In this document: positions 58,353 through 64,000 of the stretch, one piece after another | How the letters are laid out: the number at the start of each line of letters is the position of its first letter | Numbering within the stretch: the stretch's first letter is position 1 | NCBI RefSeq assembly: GCF_026712245.1 | Contig: NZ_JAPPUY010000002.1 | Span: 682,001-746,000 of the forward strand | DNA from: Roseateles hydrophilus | GTDB taxonomy: Bacteria > Pseudomonadota > Gammaproteobacteria > Burkholderiales > Burkholderiaceae_C | Direction: 5' to 3' | DNA length: 64,000 bases | Notes under the pieces: generated by a model | Databases searched by the model: none | Seen by the model: only the letters and a program-made list of their open reading frames with translations | What the model was told of the DNA's origin: nothing | Made by a program: the position numbers and the translations under genes

Positions 58353-59297
58353 ATGGCGCACGACGACCCCCGCCCAGACCACCCCACGCTCGGCCGCTGG
58401 CATGCGCTGCAAACGCTGGCCGACCGGCTGGAAGCGCTGTTGCGCACCCCCGAGGCCGTGGACGACTTTCCCGCAGCGCTGCACGCCGCCACGCGCGAGC
58501 TGGACCGCCTCATGGCGGAGGACGTCGACCTGGGGGTGTTCGAGGTCGTGCGCATCAGCCCCGACAAGCTGTCCCGCTACGGCTCGCTGCACTCGCTGCA
58601 CACCGCCTGTGTGGTGTGGCTGGTGGCCCACCGCAAGGAATGGGCGCAGACCAAGCGGCTCAGCGCGCTGAGCGCGGCGCTGACCATGAACATCGCCGTC
58701 ACCGACCTGCAGACCACGCTGGCGCTGCAGGCCGGCCCGCTGGCCGATGCCCAGCGCGAGCGCATGAACCAGCACCCGCTGGACAGCGAGCGGCTGCTGC
58801 GCAGCCTGGGCGTGCAGGACGAGGACTGGCTGGCTGCCGTGGCCCAGCACCACGAGCAGCCCGATGGCCAGGGCTATCCGCAGGGCCTGGTGCGCATGAC
58901 CGACCTGGCCGACGTGCTGCGCACCTGCGATGTCTTCTGCGCCAAGATGAGCCCGCGCACCGGCCGCCCGGCCATGCTCAGCCCCACGGCGGCGCTGTCC
59001 ATCTTCCACCAGCGCAGCGCCAACAAGTTCGGCGCCTCGGTGGTCAGCACCATCGGCGTGTTCCCACCGGGGGCGCTGGTGGCGCTGAACACGGGCGAGC
59101 AGGCCATCGTGACGGCGCGCACCACCGACCCGCTGCGCCCCATGGTGGCGCTGCTGACCGACGAGCACGGCCAGCCGCTGGACGCGCCGGTCAGCGCCGC
59201 CACGGGCAAGGATGCCGGCCGGCCGGTGGCCGGTGCGGCCAAGGACGCCAGCCTGGCGGGCCTGTTCCCGCCGACCGATGTGCTGCGCACCCGCTGA
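58353..59297 (+). CDS. Degenerate HD-GYP-like protein
   Basis: 314 residues. The HHEQPDGQGYPQGL segment is the GYP half of HD-GYP cyclic-di-GMP phosphodiesterases, and LADVLRTCDVFCAKMSPRTGRP follows as expected. The HD metal motif, normally LLHDIGK, is replaced by ALTMNIAV, and the first histidine region (HSLHTACVVWL) is altered. It probably binds rather than cuts c-di-GMP, or does another job. Cytosolic. ATG follows AAGGAG at good spacing. Monocistronic between nrtC and a two-component pair. Confidence 0.78.
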   Translation: MAHDDPRPDHPTLGRWHALQTLADRLEALLRTPEAVDDFPAALHAATRELDRLMAEDVDLGVFEVVRISPDKLSRYGSLHSLHTACVVWLVAHRKEWAQTKRLSALSAALTMNIAVTDLQTTLALQAGPLADAQRERMNQHPLDSERLLRSLGVQDEDWLAAVAQHHEQPDGQGYPQGLVRMTDLADVLRTCDVFCAKMSPRTGRPAMLSPTAALSIFHQRSANKFGASVVSTIGVFPPGALVALNTGEQAIVTARTTDPLRPMVALLTDEHGQPLDAPVSAATGKDAGRPVAGAAKDASLAGLFPPTDVLRTR

Positions 59298-59309
59298 GCG
59301 CGGACGGGG

Positions 59310-60452
59310 CTAGAACACCACCTCTGCCCGCAGCCCGCCCTCGGGCCGGTTGGCCAGCACCAGCACGGCGCCCTGGCGGCGCACCAACTGCTGGGCGATG
59401 TACAGCCCCAGGCCGGTGCCGCCGGTCTCGCGGTTGCGCGAGCCTTCCACGCGGCGGAAGGGCTGGCGCACCCGCTCCAGCTCGGCCTCGGGGATGCCGG
59501 GGCCGTCGTCCTCCACCACCAGCCGCGTGACGCCGGCCGACAGCGCCACGCTGACGCGCGCATTGCCGGCGTAGCGCAGCGCGTTGCCGACGAGGTTGTC
59601 CACCACGCGGCGCAGCGCCACCGGGTCGGCCGTGATGACCGCCGCCGGGCCGTCGAAGCTGACGGCCGCGCCGGTCTCGGCGAGGTCATCCACCACCGAC
59701 TGGGCCAGCGCCGCCAGGTCCACGCGCTGCGGCCGGGCGACCTCGCTGGGCCGGAACACCTCGATGACGCTCTCCACCAGCCGGTTCATCTCGCGCAGGT
59801 CGTCGATGCAGCGCTCGCGCACCTTGGCCTCCACCTCACCGGTTTCCAGCCGCAGCCGCATGCGCGTCAGCGGCGTGCGCAGGTCGTGCGAGATCGCGGC
59901 GATCATGAGCCCGCGCTCCTCGAACTGGCCGCTCAGCTCGGCCGCCATGCGGTTGAACACGGCCGCGGCTTCGCGCACCTCGCGGGTGCCGTCGTCCTCG
60001 GCCAGCACGGGCGCCGCGCGGCCCTGCGCCAGCGCCGGGGTGAGCTGGCGCGCGGCGTCCACCAGCCGGCGCACCGGCCGCGCCAGCCAGCGCGAGCCCC
60101 ACCACGCGGCCAGCGCGATGACGAGCAGCCGCACGCCATAGTCCAGCAGGCTGGCCGACAGCGGCAGGCTGGGCGGCAGCGAAGGGAAGGTGGGCATGCG
60201 CCCGCGCAGCTGCGGGCCGGCGGCGCCGTCCGGGCGCGGCGGCGGGGCGGGCAGGTCGAAGTCGTCGTGCGGCGGCGGCGGGCCGCGGTCGGCCATGCGT
60301 GGCGGCGGGCCGGCGCCGTCGATGCGGGAGAAATCCATCAGCGTCTGCGTCACCAGGCCCCAGGCGGCCAGGTGGCTGAGCGCCAGCGCCGCCCACATCA
60401 GCAGGAACAGCCGCAGGCCGAGGTGGTCCCAGTGGCGCCAGGACTTCAACAT
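59310..60452 (-). CDS. Sensor histidine kinase with proline-rich periplasmic loop
   Basis: 380 residues. TM1 about 13-35, then a short periplasmic loop full of proline, aspartate and glycine (PPPHDDFDLPAPPPRP), TM2 about 106-120, HAMP, HisKA IAAISHDLRTPLTRMRLRLE, N-box VVDNLVGNALRYA, G-boxes EDDGPGIP and GTGLGLYIAQQL. OmpR/EnvZ class. Overlaps its regulator gene by 7 bases. The signal is unknown; the acidic loop could bind cations. Confidence 0.9.
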   Translation of the reverse strand: MLKSWRHWDHLGLRLFLLMWAALALSHLAAWGLVTQTLMDFSRIDGAGPPPRMADRGPPPPHDDFDLPAPPPRPDGAAGPQLRGRMPTFPSLPPSLPLSASLLDYGVRLLVIALAAWWGSRWLARPVRRLVDAARQLTPALAQGRAAPVLAEDDGTREVREAAAVFNRMAAELSGQFEERGLMIAAISHDLRTPLTRMRLRLETGEVEAKVRERCIDDLREMNRLVESVIEVFRPSEVARPQRVDLAALAQSVVDDLAETGAAVSFDGPAAVITADPVALRRVVDNLVGNALRYAGNARVSVALSAGVTRLVVEDDGPGIPEAELERVRQPFRRVEGSRNRETGGTGLGLYIAQQLVRRQGAVLVLANRPEGGLRAEVVF

Positions 60453-61162
60453 GCGGTGACCTCGGCGTCGAACAGGTAGCCCTCGCCGCGCACGGTGCGG
60501 ATCAGCGCGGGCTCGCGCGCGGTGTCGCCGAGCTTGGCGCGCAGCCGCGAGACGGCCAGGTCGATGCTGCGGTCGTTGACCTCCACGCCGGGCGCGCGGG
60601 TCAGCTCGATGAGCTGGTCGCGGCTGAGCACGCGGCCCGGCCGCTGCACGAAGGCGGCCAGCAGCCGGAACTCGGCGCTGGACAGCGCGATGCCCACGTC
60701 CTCGGCGCTGATGAGTTGGCGCGTCATGCGGTCGAAGCGCCAGCGGCCGAAGCGCAGCAGCCGCGTGTCGTCGGCCACGCCGCCGGCTTGGCCCTTGGTG
60801 GCGCGGCGCACCAGCGCCTGCAGCCGGGCGACGAGCTCGCGCGGCTCGAAGGGCTTGGCAAGGTAGTCATCGGCGCCCAGCTCCAGGCCGACGACGCGGC
60901 TCATCGTGTCGCCGCGCGCCGTCAGCATCAGCACCGGTGGCGCGTCGGGTTGACGGCCCAGCCAGCGCAGCAGCGCCAGGCCGTCCTCGCCGGGCAGCAT
61001 CAGGTCCAGCACGATGACATCAGGCCGCGCCAGCGCCAGCAGCTGGCGCATGGCCTGGCCGTCCGCCGCCGCGCTGACCCGCCAGCCAAAGCCTTCCAGG
61101 TAGGCCGTCAGCGTGGTGCGGATCTCGGCGTCGTCGTCGACGACCAGGCAATGTCCGATCAT
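60446..61162 (-). CDS. OmpR-family response regulator
   Basis: 238 residues. DDD at 9-11, D in VIVLDLMLPGEDG, T in LTAR, K in LAKPFEPREL; winged helix with VEVNDRSIDLAVSRLRAKLGD and IRTVRGEGYLF. Partner of the kinase that follows on the same strand. The intradiol dioxygenase-like gene lies 21 bases upstream on the same strand. Confidence 0.93.
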   Translation of the reverse strand: MIGHCLVVDDDAEIRTTLTAYLEGFGWRVSAAADGQAMRQLLALARPDVIVLDLMLPGEDGLALLRWLGRQPDAPPVLMLTARGDTMSRVVGLELGADDYLAKPFEPRELVARLQALVRRATKGQAGGVADDTRLLRFGRWRFDRMTRQLISAEDVGIALSSAEFRLLAAFVQRPGRVLSRDQLIELTRAPGVEVNDRSIDLAVSRLRAKLGDTAREPALIRTVRGEGYLFDAEVTAC

Positions 61163-61183
61163 GGATGAACCTTTGTGCGGCGC

Positions 61184-62086
61184 TCAGGCCGAGATGCCCA
61201 CCCGCAAGGTGGCCACGTAGCCGGCGCTGACCGAGCCGGTGACGGTGCAGAGCTGCGTGCTGTAGCCGTCGCTGAAGATGCCGTCGCTGGACAGGCTGAT
61301 GGCGTTGTTGTTGGCCGCGCTGTTGCCATAGCCGCTGGTGGCGTAGACGGCGGTGTTGACGTCCGACGGGAAGCACAGCTGCGAGGTGCGCAGCTTGTTG
61401 TTCCAGTTGGTGGCCGTGTTGGCGCTGCGGTAGATCTCGAAGTGCATGTGCGGCACGCGGCCGGCGTAGCAGCCGGGGTAGATGGTCTGGAACACCGCCG
61501 TGCCGTCGGTGCCGGTGGACTGCACGCCGCGCAGGTAGTTCTCGCCGGTCACGCCGCTGGAGTACATGGAGTAGCGGCCCAGCGCGTCGCAATGCCAGAG
61601 GTAGATGGCATAGCCGGACAGGTCGGCGCAGGACGCGTTGGTGTTCACAAGCTCGATGATGACCTGAAGCGGCACGCCCGTGGCCGTGCCGGTGGCACCG
61701 GCGATGCTGCTGCGGATGTCGCTGCGCACGATGCCGGTCAGCGCCAGCGCGTTGGCGATGCTGCCGTTGGACGTGTTGGAACCGTCGCCGGGGTAGGGGC
61801 CGGCGGTCTCCTCGGGCACGACCGAGCAGCCGCTGGTGGTCGTGGTGCCGCCGGAGGACGAGCTGCCGCCGCTGGAGCTGCTGGATCCCGACGATGACGA
61901 CGTGCTGCTGCCCGCCTCGCTGCCCCCGCCGCCGCAGCCGCTCAGGCACAGCGCGCTGCCGCCGGCCAGGCCGGCCGCGCCGGCACCCAGCAGCCAGCGC
62001 AGCGCGCCGCGGCGCTGCAGGGCCTGCTGCTGCAGGCGGCTCAGGTCGTGGGCCAGGCCCAGATCGTGGTCGTGGTCGTGGTGCAT
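61184..62086 (-). CDS. Intradiol ring-cleavage dioxygenase-like Tat lipoprotein
   Basis: 300 residues. N-terminus is histidine/aspartate rich (MHHDHDHDLG), then twin arginines (QRRGALRWLLGAGAAGLAG) and a lipobox ending LSGC, so Tat export and lipid anchoring. Residues about 55-85 are a serine/glycine linker. The catalytic domain has TAGPYPGDG, YLWHCDALGRYSMYS and GRVPHMHFEIY, giving the two tyrosines and two histidines of the Fe(III) site of protocatechuate 3,4-dioxygenase beta-like proteins. Natural substrate unknown. Start at MHHDHD; the frame upstream belongs to another gene. Confidence 0.85.
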   Translation of the reverse strand: MHHDHDHDLGLAHDLSRLQQQALQRRGALRWLLGAGAAGLAGGSALCLSGCGGGGSEAGSSTSSSSGSSSSSGGSSSSGGTTTTSGCSVVPEETAGPYPGDGSNTSNGSIANALALTGIVRSDIRSSIAGATGTATGVPLQVIIELVNTNASCADLSGYAIYLWHCDALGRYSMYSSGVTGENYLRGVQSTGTDGTAVFQTIYPGCYAGRVPHMHFEIYRSANTATNWNNKLRTSQLCFPSDVNTAVYATSGYGNSAANNNAISLSSDGIFSDGYSTQLCTVTGSVSAGYVATLRVGISA

Positions 62087-62187
62087 GTGGGTCTCCTTCA
62101 CCGTGTCGATGAAGGCATTGCACCGCCCGGGTATGTCGGGCAGATCGGCAGATTGTGTCGGCCCGGAAACACGCGCCGCGCGCGACC

Positions 62188-62958
62188 TCACATCTGCCGG
62201 AACAGGTGGGCGCAGCTCTCGGCCACCAGCAGCGTCTCGCTGCCGTGCTTGAGCTTGATCTGCATGCGGCCGCGGAAGTCGCGGCTGACGCTGCCGATCG
62301 CATGCACGTTGACCAGCGTGGAGCGGTGGATCTGCCAGAACTGCTGCGGGTCCAGCTCGTCGATGAGCTCCTTGAGCGGCTTGCGGATCAGCGCCTCGCC
62401 GTCCTTCAGCGCCAGCCGCGTGTACTTGTTGTCGCTCTGGAAGAACATCACCTCGTCCACCGTGATGAGGCGCAGCGTCTGCCCCACCGACGCGTTGATC
62501 CAGCGCAGCGGCGCCCGCGCGGCCGAGGGCGCGGGCCGGGCGCTGAGCTGCTCCAGCACGCCGCCCAGGGCGGCCGGCGGCTGGCCCTGACCCAGCCGCG
62601 CCTTCAGCCGCGAGATGGCGGTGAACAGCCGCGCGCCGGCCAGCGGCTTGAGCAGGTAGTCCACCGCGCCCTGGTCGAACGCGGCGACCGCGTACTGGTC
62701 GTAGGCCGTCACGAACACCACATGGGCGCGGCCGCCTACCTGGCGGGCCACCTCCAGGCCGGTGGCGCCGGGCATCTCGATGTCGAGGAACAGGATGTCG
62801 GGGCGGTGCTGGTCCAGCAGGCGCAGCGCCTCCAGCCCGTCGGTGGCCTCGCCGACGATGGCCAGCTCGGGCCACAGGCGGCTCAGCTGTTCGACCAGTT
62901 CGCCGCGCAGGGCGGCCTCGTCCTCGGCAACAACGGCGGTGGGGGCAAGCAGGTTCAT
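62188..62958 (-). CDS. LytTR-family response regulator
   Basis: 256 residues. Receiver: EDE at 11-13, D in ILFLDIEMPGATG, T in VTAY, K in LLKPLA. LytTR domain: VGQTLRLITVDEVMFFQSDNKYTRLAL, FWQIHRSTLVNV. About 30 percent alike by eye to the LytTR protein at 44419. The partner next to it is a sensor without the phospho-acceptor histidine, so it may be driven by another kinase. Confidence 0.92.
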   Translation of the reverse strand: MNLLAPTAVVAEDEAALRGELVEQLSRLWPELAIVGEATDGLEALRLLDQHRPDILFLDIEMPGATGLEVARQVGGRAHVVFVTAYDQYAVAAFDQGAVDYLLKPLAGARLFTAISRLKARLGQGQPPAALGGVLEQLSARPAPSAARAPLRWINASVGQTLRLITVDEVMFFQSDNKYTRLALKDGEALIRKPLKELIDELDPQQFWQIHRSTLVNVHAIGSVSRDFRGRMQIKLKHGSETLLVAESCAHLFRQM

Positions 62959-62971
62959 GGGGCGTGGCCGG

Positions 62972-64000
62972 TCATGGCAGGTCCAGGCGGAATTCGGTGT
63001 GGCCGTCGTGGCTGTGGCAGCTCAGGCGGCCGCCCAGCACGGTGATGCGCTCGCGCAGCGCGGCGAGCTCGGCGTCTTCCGCGCACAGGCCGGGCCGGTC
63101 GAAGCGCAGCCGCAGCGGCGGGCCGGCCTCCAGCCAGCAGCGCGTCGGCGCGTCCAGGCGCATCGCGCGCTGCACCAGCGGCAGCAGCAGCATGGGCGGC
63201 AGGCATTGGCCCGCGCGCTCGCCGAGATGGGCCTCGAACGCGGGCGGGTGGCCGTGCAGGTCGCGCAGCAGCGCCAGGTGGCTGTCGATCAGCTCGGCCT
63301 CGCTGTGCAGCGTGGCGCCGGCCTCGCGCAGGCGTGGCAGCGCCACGCGCAGGTGGCGGATCAGCCGCTCCAGCCGTTCGCTGGCATCGCCCGCCTGGCG
63401 GGCATAGGCCTGCTCGACGGACACCAGCGCGTCAAACAGCAGGCCCGGCTCCACCTGCGCCTGCAGCGTGGCCAGCCGCGAGGCCAGCGCCTGGCGCCGC
63501 AGCTCGGCATGCTCGCGCAGCAGCGTCTGCACCGCTTCGCCCTGGCGCTGGCGGCGCGAGCGGGTGTCCATCATGAAGAACACCAGCAGGGAGGGCAGCG
63601 TCACCCACAGCGCATCGCCCAGCAGCGTGGGCACGCTGATGGTGCTGCACGGCGGCTTGCCGGCCTGGGCGGCGACGACATCGCACATCGACGGCCAGTC
63701 CAGCCACTGCATCAGCAGCGTGGAGGCGGCCACGCCCAGCAGCGCGCCCAGCAGCACGGCACCGATGAGGCTGCGCAGGCGCGCCGCCCCCTGCAGCGCC
63801 GAGCGCGACACCGGCAGCCAGCACAGCATCAGCATCAGCGCGGTGAGCTGTGGCACAAGGAACTGGCGCGCCAGCACCTGGGGCAGCAGTTCGCCGTCGA
63901 CGCGCTTCTCCAGCATGGCGCTCAGGTCGATGGCGCCGAACAGCAGCGCCACGCAGACGAACAGGGTCAGCTCGCGGCGGCGCACCGAGCGCCAGGCGCG
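62972..64000 (-). CDS. LytS-type sensor kinase homologue lacking the phospho-acceptor histidine, 5' end outside
   Basis: At least 337 residues; the frame stays open to the window edge, and the GTG at 63985 is only one possible start. Four membrane helices lie in the first 160 residues. The His_kinase motif, normally EPHFLFN, reads VEPGLLFDALVSV: the histidine codon is GGC at 63443-63445. The ATPase domain is also poor, with no GLGL box before the closing LRERITVLGGRLSCHS. Probably a non-phosphorylating or partner-dependent sensor. 13 bases ahead of its LytTR regulator. Confidence 0.82.
   Translation of the reverse strand, partial: RAWRSVRRRELTLFVCVALLFGAIDLSAMLEKRVDGELLPQVLARQFLVPQLTALMLMLCWLPVSRSALQGAARLRSLIGAVLLGALLGVAASTLLMQWLDWPSMCDVVAAQAGKPPCSTISVPTLLGDALWVTLPSLLVFFMMDTRSRRQRQGEAVQTLLREHAELRRQALASRLATLQAQVEPGLLFDALVSVEQAYARQAGDASERLERLIRHLRVALPRLREAGATLHSEAELIDSHLALLRDLHGHPPAFEAHLGERAGQCLPPMLLLPLVQRAMRLDAPTRCWLEAGPPLRLRFDRPGLCAEDAELAALRERITVLGGRLSCHSHDGHTEFRLDLP

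Overview
The window is very GC-rich, densely coded chromosomal DNA with short intergenic gaps. Gene content points to a betaproteobacterium of the order Burkholderiales, probably near the Roseateles/Rubrivivax/Leptothrix group. The pointers are a single-cysteine DksA, a LiuR-type MerR regulator, a PP2C-kinase fusion inside a nitrate assimilation locus, and GC-rich palindromic repeats of a type I associate with that group. This placement is inference from gene families, not a database match. I saw no rRNA, tRNA, CRISPR array, insertion sequence or prophage.

Layout. 1-4.3 kb: the end of a LysR regulator, then a branched-chain amino-acid type ABC transporter whose second permease is fused to an ATPase. 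4.3-12.3 kb: small metabolic and stress genes (GrpB family, DUF938, a chemoreceptor, pirin, azoreductase with divergent LysR regulator, a TonB-like protein, and a LiuR-like regulator divergent from an MBL-fold hydrolase across a perfect 14-bp palindrome). 12.5-20.3 kb: a minus-strand housekeeping run, corC-lnt-glyQ-glyS-gmhB-plsC-DUF45 peptidase. 20.4-26.2 kb: plus-strand cobW-like GTPase, dksA, a STAS-domain protein and hslVU. 26.3-29.4 kb: coaX, a second chemoreceptor and a YdeI-family protein.

29.4-40.4 kb and 54.1-58.2 kb form a split nitrate assimilation regulon. The first part holds cobA, nasA, a PilJ-domain secreted protein, an NADH/FAD electron-transfer protein, a PP2C-kinase fusion, the nitrate/nitrite transporter narK and an ANTAR-PilJ regulator. 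The second part holds a NasT-like ANTAR regulator and the nitrate ABC transporter nrtABC. Five genes or operons (nas, narK, both ANTAR genes, nrt) are preceded by good sigma-54 (-24/-12) promoters. The nrt and narK leaders each begin with the same stem carrying a six-base loop with A at position 1 and G at position 4, the pattern bound by ANTAR antiterminators. This suggests nitrogen limitation acting through sigma-54, then nitrate acting through the P-box-like PilJ/ANTAR protein, which would relieve leader attenuation.

40.4-54.1 kb and 58.3-64 kb: an esterase, a 2OG-Fe(II) oxygenase, a molybdopterin oxidoreductase and several signalling pairs (LytTR/LytS, OmpR/EnvZ types, DctR/DctS with a TRAP binding protein), plus a PHB-depolymerase-like lipoprotein, a degenerate HD-GYP protein and a Tat-exported intradiol dioxygenase-like lipoprotein. 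A second LytTR/LytS-type pair runs off the right edge; its sensor has lost the phospho-acceptor histidine.

Other oddities: a GmhB-like phosphatase missing two key aspartates, a 27-codon repeat-like insertion inside cobA, a dispersed repeat that begins immediately after stop codons, and a gene remnant near 46.5 kb.
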